A stretch of 64,000 bases of DNA from Ga0077560 sp046330435 (GCA_046330435.1 JAXLST010000016.1:1-64000); one strand, 5' to 3'; shown: positions 8,612 through 17,054, numbered from the stretch's first letter. Program-made: numbers and translations. Notes: generated from the sequence alone by a model not told the origin.

Positions 8612-9685
8612 TCACCCGGCGTTCAGGAACGCCTCGAGCGCCCGCGCCTCGGCGCGGACCGCCGCGGACTCCTCCCGCCGCAGGCGCCGCAGCGGCTCCA
8701 CGGTGACGGCCGCCGGCGCGCCCCGCTCCGGCCGGGTCCACCGCCAGGTCGCGGCCACCCGGCCGTCCACCAGCACGAAGCGGGTGGCGTCGACGCTGAG
8801 CGCCCGGTACGCCTCGTCGATCATCCGGCCGCGGTGCCGGAACCCCAGCACGGCGTTGTCGAACGCCGGCAGGAACCGCACCGGGGCCGGGGTGCCCGGA
8901 TCGGGCAGCGGGCCGTCCTCCACGTCCAGCAGCTCGCGGCCGGCGGCGTCCCGGAAGGAGCGCAGCCGTGGCCGCAGGCGCTCCAGCGGGCCGTTCAGCC
9001 CCGACAGGCCGGACCACGCCCGGATGTCCGCGGCGGTGGCGGGCCCGAACGCCCGCAGGTACCGCAGCACCAGGTCCTCCGGCGCGGGGGCCGGCCCGGG
9101 CGCCGGGCCGAGCCAGGACTCCACCGCCACGTGGCTGGGCTGCGGCTGCGGGCGGCCCCACACGCCGCGCGGGGGGACCTGCAGCACGGGCACCAGCACC
9201 GCGATCGCCTGCACCAGGGCGTCGCGCGTGGCGAGGGGCCAGCGGTCCTCCACGGCCGCCGCCACCTCGGGCAGGCGCCGCGGCTCGGCGAGCAGGGGCG
9301 CCACGGCCTCCCACAGCGGGCCGGCCTCGATGCCCGGCAGGCGGCGGCGGTCCACGCCGAGGGCGCGGTCCATGAGCATCCCGTGGTGGAGCGCGCGCAG
9401 GCCGTGGGCGTCGGCGGCGCTCACCAGGTGGACGGTGCGGCGCATGAGCAGCAGCCGCGCCACCGAGCGGTCCTCGAGGGCGCCCGCCAGGGCGCCCGGG
9501 ACGAACCCCGCCAACCGGGACCACAGGCCGGCGTACGGCTCGAGCGGCTCCTGCGCCTGCAGCCCCAGGACCCGCTCCAGGGCCTCCGTGAGGGGAAGCG
9601 CGTGGCGTTCCAGCAGCAGCTGCCGCGCGAGGGTGGCGCGGTTGAGCGCCCGGTCGGTGAGGACCGGCGGGCGCCCCGGGGTCAC
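8612..9685 (-). CDS. HTH_42/AlkZ-type DNA glycosylase-like protein
   Basis: This 357-residue protein belongs to the winged-helix HTH_42 superfamily, which contains interstrand-crosslink DNA glycosylases (AlkZ and AlkX). The N-terminal segment LGLQAQEPLEPYAGLWSRL carries a Q-x-Q motif. In AlkZ-type members the two glutamines are catalytic, whereas AlkX/YcaQ-type members have Q-x-D. Downstream motifs are LMRRTVHLVS and RFLPAFDNAVLGFRHRGRM, typical of the family. It starts at GTG 9685, overlapping the stop of pyrD in a GTGA junction, so it is translationally coupled to pyrD. Glycosylase activity is inferred from the motif only. Confidence 0.75.
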   Translation of the reverse strand: MTPGRPPVLTDRALNRATLARQLLLERHALPLTEALERVLGLQAQEPLEPYAGLWSRLAGFVPGALAGALEDRSVARLLLMRRTVHLVSAADAHGLRALHHGMLMDRALGVDRRRLPGIEAGPLWEAVAPLLAEPRRLPEVAAAVEDRWPLATRDALVQAIAVLVPVLQVPPRGVWGRPQPQPSHVAVESWLGPAPGPAPAPEDLVLRYLRAFGPATAADIRAWSGLSGLNGPLERLRPRLRSFRDAAGRELLDVEDGPLPDPGTPAPVRFLPAFDNAVLGFRHRGRMIDEAYRALSVDATRFVLVDGRVAATWRWTRPERGAPAAVTVEPLRRLRREESAAVRAEARALEAFLNAG

Positions 9686-10788
9686 CGCGCGGCGCTCCCG
9701 ATGAGCTCCTCCACCCCGGCCACGCCCTCCCGGCGCATGCGGTCCAGCAGTCCCCGGTTGATGGCCGCGATGGTGCGGGGCCCGCCGTACACGAGCGCCG
9801 TCCACACCTGCACCAGGCGGGCTCCGGCGGCGAGGCGCTCCCACACGTCGTCGGCGGTGCCGATGCCGCCCACGCTGATGACCGGCATGCCGGGGGCCCG
9901 GGCGACGACGCGCCGCAGCATCTCGAGGCTGCGGGCGGCGACCGGCGGCCCCGACAGGCCGCCCTGCTCGGTGATGAGGGCCGGGTCGGACACCAGCCCG
10001 TGGCGGGACAGGGTGGTGTTGCACACGATGAGCCCGTCGCCGCCCACCGAGCGCACCAGGTCGACGACCGCATCCAGCTGCTCGTCGGTGAGCTCCGGGG
10101 CGACCTTCACCAGGATCGGGCGGGGCCGGCGGCGGGTGATGTCGGCCTTCATGCGGTTGAGGTCGATGAGCGCGCCCAGGATCCCCGCCAGTGCGGAGCT
10201 CTCCTGCAGGTCCCGCAGCCCCGGGGTGTTGGGGCTGCTGACGTTCACCACCACGTAGTCGGCGTACGGCCACAGGCGGTCGAGGCTCGCGACATAGTCC
10301 CCGGTCGCGTCCTCCACGGGCGTGATCTTGGACTTGCCGATGTTGATGCCCAGCGGCACGCGGTGCAGCTGGCCGGTGCGGTCCAGGGCGGCGAGGCGCT
10401 GCGCGGTGGCGGCCGCCCCGTCGTTGTTGAAGCCCATGCGGTTGATGATCGCCCGGTCGGCGGGGAGCCGGAACAGGCGGGGCCTGGGGTTGCCCTCCTG
10501 CGGGTGGGCGGTGACGGTGCCGACCTCCACGAAGCCGAAGCCCAGGGCGTGCCAGCCGGGGATCGCGGCGCCCCACTTGTCGTAGCCGGCGCCCAGGCCC
10601 ACGGGGTTGGGGAACCGGATGCCCCAGACCCGCTGGGCGAGCAGCGGGTCCCGCACGCGCAGGCCCAGGCGGGCGATGGCGGGCGCGGACCGCGCCATGC
10701 CCTGCACGGCGAGGGTGTGGGCGCGTTCCGGGTCGAGCTTGAACAGCAGCGGCTGGGTGAGGCGGGTGAGGGGGTCGAATGCGCTCAT
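9682..10788 (-). CDS. pyrD: Dihydroorotate dehydrogenase (quinone), class 2
   Basis: This 368-residue flavoprotein oxidises dihydroorotate to orotate in de novo pyrimidine synthesis and passes electrons to quinone. The N-terminal membrane-associating helix region LTRLTQPLLFKLDPERAH is the class 2 hallmark. NPVGLGAGYDKWG, NRMGFNNDGA, NVSSPNTPGL (with the class 2 catalytic serine) and ISVGGIGTADD (FMN phosphate site) are visible. Length fits class 2. The ATG at 10788 overlaps the upstream dehydratase stop in an ATGA junction, and its own stop overlaps the glycosylase start. Confidence 0.95.
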   Translation of the reverse strand: MSAFDPLTRLTQPLLFKLDPERAHTLAVQGMARSAPAIARLGLRVRDPLLAQRVWGIRFPNPVGLGAGYDKWGAAIPGWHALGFGFVEVGTVTAHPQEGNPRPRLFRLPADRAIINRMGFNNDGAAATAQRLAALDRTGQLHRVPLGINIGKSKITPVEDATGDYVASLDRLWPYADYVVVNVSSPNTPGLRDLQESSALAGILGALIDLNRMKADITRRRPRPILVKVAPELTDEQLDAVVDLVRSVGGDGLIVCNTTLSRHGLVSDPALITEQGGLSGPPVAARSLEMLRRVVARAPGMPVISVGGIGTADDVWERLAAGARLVQVWTALVYGGPRTIAAINRGLLDRMRREGVAGVEELIGSAAR

Positions 10789-11066
10789 GTGACGAGGGTG
10801 TCGGTGCGGGCGGCCATGTCGAGGTCACGCCGGGTGACGCCGCCCTGGGAATGGGTGGACCACCGCACCAGCACCCGGTTCCACCGGATGTCGAGGTCGG
10901 GGTGGTGGTCGGCCTGCTCGGCGGCGCCGGCGAGGCGGTTCACGAACAGGACGGCCGCCATGAAGCCGTCGAACGTGAACTCCCGCGTCAGGGCGCCGTC
11001 CTCGTGACGCCATCCCGGCAGCCCGGCGAGGGCGGCGGAGATCGCGTCGGCGTCGAGGGGAGGCAC
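10785..11066 (-). CDS. 4a-hydroxytetrahydrobiopterin dehydratase family protein
   Basis: The 93-residue protein matches the whole pterin-4a-carbinolamine dehydratase fold. The N-terminal LPGWRHEDGALTREFTFDGF and the signature ADHHPDLDIRWNRVLVRW with the paired histidines are visible, followed by a C-terminal helix. The family dehydrates 4a-hydroxytetrahydropterin during aromatic amino acid hydroxylation and also occurs as a moonlighting protein. No aromatic hydroxylase is in view, so the role is uncertain. GTG 11066 is the start. It is the first gene of the dehydratase-pyrD-glycosylase operon, whose promoter must lie in the 49 bases before 11116. Confidence 0.88.
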   Translation of the reverse strand: MPPLDADAISAALAGLPGWRHEDGALTREFTFDGFMAAVLFVNRLAGAAEQADHHPDLDIRWNRVLVRWSTHSQGGVTRRDLDMAARTDTLVT

Positions 11067-11115
11067 GGTGTGAGCCTACTGGCACGCCGGGACCGCGGCG
11101 CACTACGGTGGGCCC

Positions 11116-11793
11116 ATGGACATCGACTCGGTGCTCAACGAGGCGTTCGGGATCTACGGCCGGTTCTTCGGCCGGCTGGTGCTGATCGCCGGCGGCGTCT
11201 TCCTGGTCCTGAACCTGGCGACCGCGTTGCTGGGCGGGGTGGGCGGCGTGGCCGCGGGCCTGGCCAGCGCGTTCATCTCACTGGTGGGGACGTTCTGGCT
11301 GCAGGCGGCGCTGGTGGAGGCCACCGTCGACCTCCGCGACGGGCGGGCCGACGTGCCGGTGCCCGAGCTGTTCCGGCAGGCGCGGCCGTTCCTGGTGCCC
11401 GGCATCGTCGCTGGCATCCTGGCCGCCCTGGGGATCGTCGCCGGGCTGGTCCTGCTGATCGTGCCGGGGCTCTACCTGCTGACGATGTGGGCGGTGCTGA
11501 TCCCGGTGATCGTGCTGGAGTCGGTGCCGGTGGGCACGGCGTTCAGCCGGTCGCGGGAGCTGGTGCGCGGCAACGGGTGGCAGGTGTTCGGCGTGCTGCT
11601 CATCCTGGTGCTGGCCGTCGCGGTGGGCACCGCGATCGTGTCGGGGCTGTTCGCCCTGGTGTTCCCGGATTTCGTGGGCCGATGGCTGGGTTCGACGGTG
11701 GCGAACGCCGTGGCGGTGCCGTTCTTCGCGGTCGCCGTGACCGTGATGTACCTGCGCCTGGCCGGGCGGGGGCCGGAGCCTCAGGGGGCCTGA
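11116..11793 (+). CDS. Polytopic membrane protein (YciC/DUF975-like)
   Basis: The 225-residue protein has about five to six membrane helices separated by amphipathic segments. Its pattern, with an N-terminal MDIDSVLNEAFGIYGRFF and a central VLESVPVGTAFSRSRELVRGNGWQVFGV, resembles membrane proteins of the YciC / glycerophosphodiester-phosphodiesterase membrane-domain class. The biochemical role of this class is not established. It is transcribed divergently from the pterin dehydratase operon and its last 13 bases overlap the 3' end of the next, convergent gene. Confidence 0.7.
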   Translation: MDIDSVLNEAFGIYGRFFGRLVLIAGGVFLVLNLATALLGGVGGVAAGLASAFISLVGTFWLQAALVEATVDLRDGRADVPVPELFRQARPFLVPGIVAGILAALGIVAGLVLLIVPGLYLLTMWAVLIPVIVLESVPVGTAFSRSRELVRGNGWQVFGVLLILVLAVAVGTAIVSGLFALVFPDFVGRWLGSTVANAVAVPFFAVAVTVMYLRLAGRGPEPQGA

Positions 11794-12503
11794 TCGGGCT
11801 GGTGCGGCGGGCGCGGCGCCCACGCGGCGGCGGTGCTGATCCAGAACACCGCCCACAGGATGATCCCGACGAACTTCGCGAGGTCCTCGGCCGGGGTGTG
11901 CAGCGTCCCCAGCGTGCCGCGGACGATGTCGACGGCCACGGCGTAGCCCAGCAGCACGCCGCTCATCACCAGCAGCTGCCAGGCGCTGCGGCGCAGCCAC
12001 GCGCGGTGGATGACCAGCAGGGACAGCAGGGTCGCGGCGTACGCGAACTCGGTGACCGGCTCGGGGATGTGCAGCAGGCGGGGGCCGACGTCCTCGTGGA
12101 ACTGGAACTGGTCGTCGAGGGTGAGGACGGTGCACAGGACGCCCGCGTGGAGCAGCACCCGGGCGCGGGCGTCCCACCCGCGGATGCTCCCCACCAGCAG
12201 GCACGACACGCCCGCCGCCCACCACGACAGGATCCCGATGTTGCTGAGCAGGCCGGTGTTCCACGCGCCGTCCAGCACCGACGCGGCGTCACCGGTGTAC
12301 ATGCCCAGGTCCTCGCCGCCGAGGCTCCACACGAGCAGGAAGACCATGCACGCCGCCCCGACGGAGGCGAACGCCGCCATGCCGGTGATGCGGTGCGCGG
12401 GCGCCTCGGGAAGGGGTTCCCGCCGCCGGTCGAATCGCCGCTCGGACCGCCGCTCCCGCGGCGGGTCCTGCCGTTCCGTGGTCTGCACGCCGTTCCCATC
12501 CAT
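11781..12503 (-). CDS. Membrane protein of unknown function
   Basis: I chose ATG 12503, giving about 240 residues. An Arg-rich cytoplasmic N-terminus of about 40 residues is followed by five or six hydrophobic helices, then a Pro-rich tail. A conserved-looking acidic/His stretch LTLDDQFQFHEDVGPRLLHIPEP lies between helices and could bind metal or substrate, but I recognise no family. The frame is open upstream to 12596 through low-complexity sequence. It converges with the gene ending at 11793. Confidence 0.6.
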   Translation of the reverse strand: MDGNGVQTTERQDPPRERRSERRFDRRREPLPEAPAHRITGMAAFASVGAACMVFLLVWSLGGEDLGMYTGDAASVLDGAWNTGLLSNIGILSWWAAGVSCLLVGSIRGWDARARVLLHAGVLCTVLTLDDQFQFHEDVGPRLLHIPEPVTEFAYAATLLSLLVIHRAWLRRSAWQLLVMSGVLLGYAVAVDIVRGTLGTLHTPAEDLAKFVGIILWAVFWISTAAAWAPRPPHQPDQAP

Positions 12504-12615
12504 GGGTCGAGATGCGCTGCGGGCCGGTGGTGCGATGCCCCGTGCCCCGGGAAAGACATCGGCACCACCGGCCCGCGGTGGAGTTCCCGGGATCATTGCC
12601 CGGTGTGCGCGGCCG

Positions 12616-12978
12616 CTACGCGGTCGCGTGCGCGGCGTGCTCCATGAGCGTCCTGCCCCACGCCGCGTAGACGTCGGCGGCCTTCGTTCCGGCGACGCCG
12701 AACTCGTACCGGAAGTCCTTGAGCAGGTAGCCGCCCTCGGCGCGGCTCATCTCCATCTCCTCGGACTCCATGAGCCTGTGGAGGGTGTCCATGTCACCCC
12801 ACACGATGACCATGTCCTCACCGGAACCGGTGTGGCCGATCACCCACTCGTACCGCTCGATGACGCCGTCGTCCATCAGCTTCTGGAAGCCCGCCTCGGA
12901 GTCGGCGGCGAACCGCATGGCCTCGAGCTCACGTCCCCGGAAGGGCGCGGTCCAGCGGTAGATCACGACGCCCGTCAT
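12616..12978 (-). CDS. Small hypothetical protein, dimeric alpha/beta-like
   Basis: A 120-residue soluble protein starts at ATG 12978, which has a GGGGG-type ribosome-binding site about 7 bases upstream. The sequence has alternating short strands and helices (MTGVVIYRWTAPFRGRELEA, EWVIGHTGSGEDMVIVWGDM) and resembles ferredoxin-like or NIPSNAP-like small domains in pattern only. No catalytic motif is visible and I do not recognise a family. It stands alone upstream of the polysaccharide genes and on the same strand as the membrane protein at 11781. Confidence 0.6.
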   Translation of the reverse strand: MTGVVIYRWTAPFRGRELEAMRFAADSEAGFQKLMDDGVIERYEWVIGHTGSGEDMVIVWGDMDTLHRLMESEEMEMSRAEGGYLLKDFRYEFGVAGTKAADVYAAWGRTLMEHAAHATA

Positions 12979-13055
12979 GATGCACCCCCTCGTCCGTCGC
13001 TGCAGGGCCGGCGTGGGGTCCGGTGTCCCCAGCATCCACCGCGGCGGGGGCGTGT

Positions 13056-14123
13056 TCATCCGTTCCGTGTGCCGACCCGTCGCTCACCATCCCGGAGGGG
13101 TTCGCGCGGGACCGCGGATTCCGGCGGTTCGGGCCACGGCCCCACGTTCGCGCGGGCCAGCGCCTCGAGCCCCGGGATCGCGGGGGCCGCCGCGCGGGGG
13201 CGGCCGACCTCCCGGGTGATCCGCTCCGCGAGCCGGGCGGGCCGTCGCAACTCGGCGGGCGCGAAGCGGTGCGGCGCCGGACCGAGGGCGGCGACCTTGT
13301 CCTGGTAGTCCATGCACATCACCGGCGTCCCGGCGCCGGTCGCGGCGATCGCCAGGTGCAGGCGCCCGGTCACCACGAGGTCAAGCAGGGCGCACAGGCC
13401 CTTCGCCCGCGCGGCGGACGGGTCGTCGCACACCGCCACGTCGACCTCGCCCGGCAGTGATCCCGTGATCCCGCGTGCCAGGGCGAGGTCGTCGGAGCCG
13501 GGCCGCAGGTCGTGCGGGATCAGCACCACCGCGGCGGCGCCGAGCCTGCGGGAGAGCGCCGCCGCGAGCGCCGCGTGGGCGGACACCGAATCGAGGCCCG
13601 GCTGCAGGCGCGCCAGCAGCCCGTTGGCGTTGAGGCCAATCACGGTGCGCCCCGCGGAGCGGTGCCCGGCGACCCACCCGGCCAGGCGCGGGGCGGGCGG
13701 CTCGGCGGCCAGGAGGAAGGCGGGGTCGGCGACGAGCTCCACGGGTCGCCCCAGCAGCGCGCGCGCCCGGCGGGCCGAGGGGGCGTCGCGGAACCGCAGG
13801 GCCGTGGCCGCCGGCAGCCGGCGCAGCGCCGCGAGCGCCGCGGGGTGCGGCGCCCGGTTGAGGCTCGCGCCCGCGACGGCGGTCGGCAGCCCGCGGCGGT
13901 GCGCGGCGATCAGGAGGTCCACGCGTTCCTCCACGGGTCCGGGGCCGTAGAAGCCGTCCATGATGTCCGCCCCGGCCACGATCACGGCGTCGACGCCCGG
14001 CGGCGGCGCATGGGGCGGGGCGGTCACGGCGGCCGCGCCGCGGTCGGTGAGGGCCCGGGCCAGGCCGGCGAGGATGGCCGCGTCACCCAGGCTCCCCGGC
14101 CCGGCGGGCGGCACCACCCACAC
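13056..14123 (-). CDS. Polysaccharide pyruvyl transferase family protein
   Basis: Read from GTG 14123 this is a 355-residue protein with the CsaB/polysaccharide pyruvyltransferase layout. It has an N-terminal nucleotide-fold start VWVVPPAGPGSLGDAAILAG, a central VIGLNANGLL, and the signature VTGRLHLAIAATGAGTPVM near the C-terminus. The family transfers pyruvyl ketals from phosphoenolpyruvate to surface glycans. The frame has no stop upstream and runs on into the family-2 glycosyltransferase frame up to 15749, so the start is chosen by homology to the family N-terminus. The neighbours are a methyltransferase and two glycosyltransferases, in keeping with surface polysaccharide synthesis. Confidence 0.7.
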   Translation of the reverse strand: MWVVPPAGPGSLGDAAILAGLARALTDRGAAAVTAPPHAPPPGVDAVIVAGADIMDGFYGPGPVEERVDLLIAAHRRGLPTAVAGASLNRAPHPAALAALRRLPAATALRFRDAPSARRARALLGRPVELVADPAFLLAAEPPAPRLAGWVAGHRSAGRTVIGLNANGLLARLQPGLDSVSAHAALAAALSRRLGAAAVVLIPHDLRPGSDDLALARGITGSLPGEVDVAVCDDPSAARAKGLCALLDLVVTGRLHLAIAATGAGTPVMCMDYQDKVAALGPAPHRFAPAELRRPARLAERITREVGRPRAAAPAIPGLEALARANVGPWPEPPESAVPREPLRDGERRVGTRNG

Positions 14124-15749
14124 CCGGTGCCCCGGGCCCGGGACCCACCCGGTGTGAGGATCGGGCCAGGAACGGGAACCGTCTCCGTCATCGACGACTT
14201 CCCCATCCCAGGCCTGCAGGACCTCCCCGGCTTCCTCACCCCGCGTGCGGCGTGGCTGCTGGACCGCCTCGCGCGGCATCAGACGGGCGTGGGCGTGCAC
14301 GGCGACATCGCGGAGATCGGGGTGTTCTACGGCCGCTCGGCCCTGGTGCTGGGAGCGGCCCTCGCCGATGGGGAGCGGCTCATCGCCTGCGACCGGTTCG
14401 ACGTGGGGGCCGGGGACGTGCCCGGATGGGCGTTCGCGGCGGACGCCGGGCCGGAGGAGACCCTGCGCGAGTGGTGGGGCCGGTGCATCGGCGACCCGGA
14501 GCGGCTGGTGGTGCGCCGCGGCGACTCCGCCGGCCTGTCCGCACGGGACCTGGGCGCCCCCGCCCGCCTGGTCCACGTGGACGGCGGGCACGCCTACGAC
14601 GCGGTCATCGACGACCTGACCGTCGCCGACCGCGCCCTCGCGCCGGGCGGTGCGGTCGTGGTGGACGACGTGCTCCTGGCCGAGTGGCCGGACGTGACCG
14701 TCGCCCTCGTCGACCACCTCCGTTCGCTCGACGGCACGACCGTCCCGGTGCTGGTGGCCGAGCACAAGGCCGTGCTGTGCCGCCGCGAGGACCGTGCCGC
14801 GTACCGCGAGTGGGCGCTGCGCACCGCCGGCGAGCTGTTCGCGGGCGCCGGCGACCTGGTGGCCGAGCGCGGGTTCGCCGGCGAGTCCGTGGTGGTCGCG
14901 TCCCGCCTGCGCGGCTGAACGCCCGTGCCGGAACTCCCCGTATCCGGGGATGCGCGCCGTGATCAGGCGGAGGTTGCGGTGCCGCTCCGCGCGGCGCGCC
15001 GTCCCCACCCGGTGGTCGCCCTCCAGGTGCAGGACGCGGGCCTCCGGCACCCACAGGATGCGCGCGCCGGCGGCGTGGAGGCGGGCGCCGAGGTCGACGT
15101 CCTCGTACCCCCAGCTGCCGTCGTACGCCTCGCACCACCCGCCCAGCGCCAGGGCGAGCCGCCGGCCGTAGGCGATGTTGCAGCCGTGGAAGCAGTGGTA
15201 GGGATGCGGATGGCGGTCAATCGCGCGGGCCTCCGCCCGGCGCCAGTCGGCCAGGTGCCCGGGGCGGTTGGAGCCGGAGGACGGCAGGTCCTGTTGGCGG
15301 GCGAGACGCCGGTACGCGTCGGGGCCGCCGCGGAACCCGTGCGGGAGGCGGATGAACCGGCGCAGCCCGAAGGTCGCGACCTGGGCGCCGCCGGCGTGGC
15401 GGGCGGCGTGGGCGGAGACCAGGCCCGGCGGGGCGACGACGTCGTCGTCCAGGTTCACCACCACATCGCCGCGGGCGGCCCTGAGGCCGGCGTTCCGCGC
15501 CCCGGATGGGGCGAACCCGTGCCGGCTGAACCGCAGCCACCGCAGCCCCAGGCGGGACCGCAGGGCGTCGATCCCCGCCGGCGGCCCCTCGGCGGACGGG
15601 CACTGCACCACCAGGACCTCCATGCGCGGCGCGGGATGGGTCTGGGCGGCGAGCGCCCACAGTGCCGCCGACAGGTGGGCGCGCGTCCCTCCGTATGGGA
15701 TGACGACGCTCACCGTCGTCCGGTCCCCGCTGTGTGTCTCCCGCCGCAT
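13056..15749 (-). CDS. Family-2 glycosyltransferase whose frame stays open into the pyruvyltransferase
   Basis: The first 275 or so residues (15749 down to about 14925) are a clear GT-A family-2 glycosyltransferase: VSVVIPYGGTRAHL at the N-terminus, GARNAGLRAARGDVVVNLDDD (the DxD metal/nucleotide site), and GWCEAYDGSWGYEDVDLGAR with the catalytic ED. ATG 15749 has GGGGCGG about 7 bases upstream. After the glycosyltransferase domain there is no in-frame stop until 13056. The next 250 codons are exactly antisense to a plausible plus-strand methyltransferase and read His/Gln/Val-rich, unlike real protein. The frame then becomes the pyruvyltransferase. Either a bifunctional protein is made or a stop has been lost. 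The glycosyltransferase itself is certain; the 3' extent is not. Confidence 0.6.
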   Translation of the reverse strand: MRRETHSGDRTTVSVVIPYGGTRAHLSAALWALAAQTHPAPRMEVLVVQCPSAEGPPAGIDALRSRLGLRWLRFSRHGFAPSGARNAGLRAARGDVVVNLDDDVVAPPGLVSAHAARHAGGAQVATFGLRRFIRLPHGFRGGPDAYRRLARQQDLPSSGSNRPGHLADWRRAEARAIDRHPHPYHCFHGCNIAYGRRLALALGGWCEAYDGSWGYEDVDLGARLHAAGARILWVPEARVLHLEGDHRVGTARRAERHRNLRLITARIPGYGEFRHGRSAAQAGRDHHGLAGEPALGHQVAGAREQLAGGAQRPLAVRGTVLAAAQHGLVLGHQHRDGRAVERTEVVDEGDGHVRPLGQEHVVHHDRTARREGAVGDGQVVDDRVVGVPAVHVDQAGGGAQVPCGQAGGVAAAHHQPLRVADAPAPPLAQGLLRPGVRRERPSGHVPGPHVEPVAGDEPLPIGEGRSQHQGRAAVEHPDLRDVAVHAHARLMPREAVQQPRRTRGEEAGEVLQAWDGEVVDDGDGSRSWPDPHTGWVPGPGHRVWVVPPAGPGSLGDAAILAGLARALTDRGAAAVTAPPHAPPPGVDAVIVAGADIMDGFYGPGPVEERVDLLIAAHRRGLPTAVAGASLNRAPHPAALAALRRLPAATALRFRDAPSARRARALLGRPVELVADPAFLLAAEPPAPRLAGWVAGHRSAGRTVIGLNANGLLARLQPGLDSVSAHAALAAALSRRLGAAAVVLIPHDLRPGSDDLALARGITGSLPGEVDVAVCDDPSAARAKGLCALLDLVVTGRLHLAIAATGAGTPVMCMDYQDKVAALGPAPHRFAPAELRRPARLAERITREVGRPRAAAPAIPGLEALARANVGPWPEPPESAVPREPLRDGERRVGTRNG
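14154..14918 (+). CDS. Class I SAM-dependent methyltransferase (glycan/TylF-like)
   Basis: From GTG 14154 the frame encodes about 254 residues. The Rossmann methyltransferase pattern is visible: GDIAEIGVFYGRSALVLGAAL (SAM-binding loop), ERLIACDRFD, LVHVDGGHAYDAVIDDL, and ALAPGGAVVVDDVLLAEWPDV. This is the Methyltransf_24/TylF-like group, which methylates sugars or small molecules. It is divergent from the pyruvyltransferase by only 30 bases and lies entirely opposite an uninterrupted minus-strand frame. Codon-consistent protein sequence on this strand argues that this strand is the coding one. Confidence 0.72.
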   Translation: MRIGPGTGTVSVIDDFPIPGLQDLPGFLTPRAAWLLDRLARHQTGVGVHGDIAEIGVFYGRSALVLGAALADGERLIACDRFDVGAGDVPGWAFAADAGPEETLREWWGRCIGDPERLVVRRGDSAGLSARDLGAPARLVHVDGGHAYDAVIDDLTVADRALAPGGAVVVDDVLLAEWPDVTVALVDHLRSLDGTTVPVLVAEHKAVLCRREDRAAYREWALRTAGELFAGAGDLVAERGFAGESVVVASRLRG

Positions 15750-17044
15750 TGACACCGCCCCGTCGGTTTCCTGCCCGCTGCACTTCCCCGGTCCGGCGGC
15801 GGGGAACCCCCGGCGCCCTCCTGCTGGGCGTCGCCGGGGTGCACGCCCTGTGCCTGGGGTTCCGCCTGGCCGCCGGGCTGCTCGGGCGGCGCCGCCCGCG
15901 GTCCGCGGCCCCGCCGCCGCACGGCGTGCCTCCCTCGTTCACGGTTCTCGCGCCCCTGTTCCGGGAGCCCGGGCGGGCGCCGGCCCTGGTCGCGGCGCTC
16001 GCGGCGCTGGACCACCCCCGTGACCGGCTCGAGGTGATGGTGCTGGTGGAGCACGACGACCACGACACCGCGGTCGCCGCCGGAGACGCCGTCCGCCGCC
16101 TGGGCGATCCGCCGTGGATGCGCGTCGAGGTGGTCCCGCCGGGCCTGCCCCGCACCAAGCCACGGGCGCTGATGCACGGCCTGGGGCTCGCCCGGGGAAC
16201 GCTCCTGGCGGTGTTCTACGCGGAGGACGTCCCGGATGCCCGGCAGCTGCGGGACGCGGCCGCGGTGTTCGCGACGCGCCCGCCCGAGGTCGCATGCCTC
16301 CAGGCGCTTCCCGTCCCCGTCCCGTCCGGCGGTGACGTGCAGGGGCGGGTGATGGCCGCCGAGTACGGGTTCTGGCACGGCGCCGTGCTGCCGGGGCTCG
16401 CCCGCCTGGGCGCTCCCGTGCCCCTGGCGGGGACCTCCAACCACCTGCGCGTCGCGGCGCTGCGCGCGGTGGGCGGCTGGGACCCGTGGAACGTCACCGA
16501 GGACGCGGATCTGGGTGTGCGCCTGGCGGCCGCCGGGTTCCGCACCGAGATGCTGGCGTCCACCACCCGGGAGGAGTCGACCCCGGACGGCGTGCGCCGC
16601 TGGGTGCGGCAGCGCTCCCGGTGGAGCCGGGGTTTCCTGGTGACCTCCGCGGCGGCGGCGCGCCGGTCCCGCGCGCTCGGCCTCCGCCGAGCCGCGTGCG
16701 CACAGCTCGTCCTCGCGGGCACCGTCGCCGTGCAGGTCACCACCCTGCTGCTGGCCGTCGCGCCGGTCACCGGGCCGGTGCTGCGACGCCCGTGGGGGTG
16801 GACGGGCGCCGAGCGCATCGCGGCCGCCGCGTTCGCCGCGGGCATTGCCGGGAGGGTCGCCGTCCTCACCCCGCGGCCCCCGTTCCGGGTCGCCGCGGCG
16901 ATGCCCGTCTACGCCGTGCTGGAGGGCGTCGCCGCCCTCCACGGGCTCGCCGTCCTCGCGCGCGACCCGTCGCGCTGGGACACCACGGACCACCCGGTGC
17001 GGCCCGTCCCTCCGGGGAGCGACACTCCCGGCCCCGCCCTCTAA
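15734..17044 (+). CDS. Family-2 glycosyltransferase, processive/BcsA-like
   Basis: The 436-residue membrane enzyme has an N-terminal helix, a GT-A catalytic domain with APLFREPGRAPALVAAL, TKPRALMHGL, YAEDVPD, EYGFWHG and WNVTEDADLGVRL, and the polysaccharide-synthase motif QRSRWSRG (Q-x-x-R-W). Three or four C-terminal membrane helices follow. This is the arrangement of synthases that polymerise sugar nucleotides at the plasma membrane. The first in-frame GTG (15734) overlaps the start of the divergent glycosyltransferase by 16 bases. GTG 15839, just before a hydrophobic segment, is an alternative start. It is the last gene before tRNA-Lys. Confidence 0.8.
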   Translation: MSPAALTPPRRFPARCTSPVRRRGTPGALLLGVAGVHALCLGFRLAAGLLGRRRPRSAAPPPHGVPPSFTVLAPLFREPGRAPALVAALAALDHPRDRLEVMVLVEHDDHDTAVAAGDAVRRLGDPPWMRVEVVPPGLPRTKPRALMHGLGLARGTLLAVFYAEDVPDARQLRDAAAVFATRPPEVACLQALPVPVPSGGDVQGRVMAAEYGFWHGAVLPGLARLGAPVPLAGTSNHLRVAALRAVGGWDPWNVTEDADLGVRLAAAGFRTEMLASTTREESTPDGVRRWVRQRSRWSRGFLVTSAAAARRSRALGLRRAACAQLVLAGTVAVQVTTLLLAVAPVTGPVLRRPWGWTGAERIAAAAFAAGIAGRVAVLTPRPPFRVAAAMPVYAVLEGVAALHGLAVLARDPSRWDTTDHPVRPVPPGSDTPGPAL

Positions 17045-17054
17045 GCTCCCCCGT

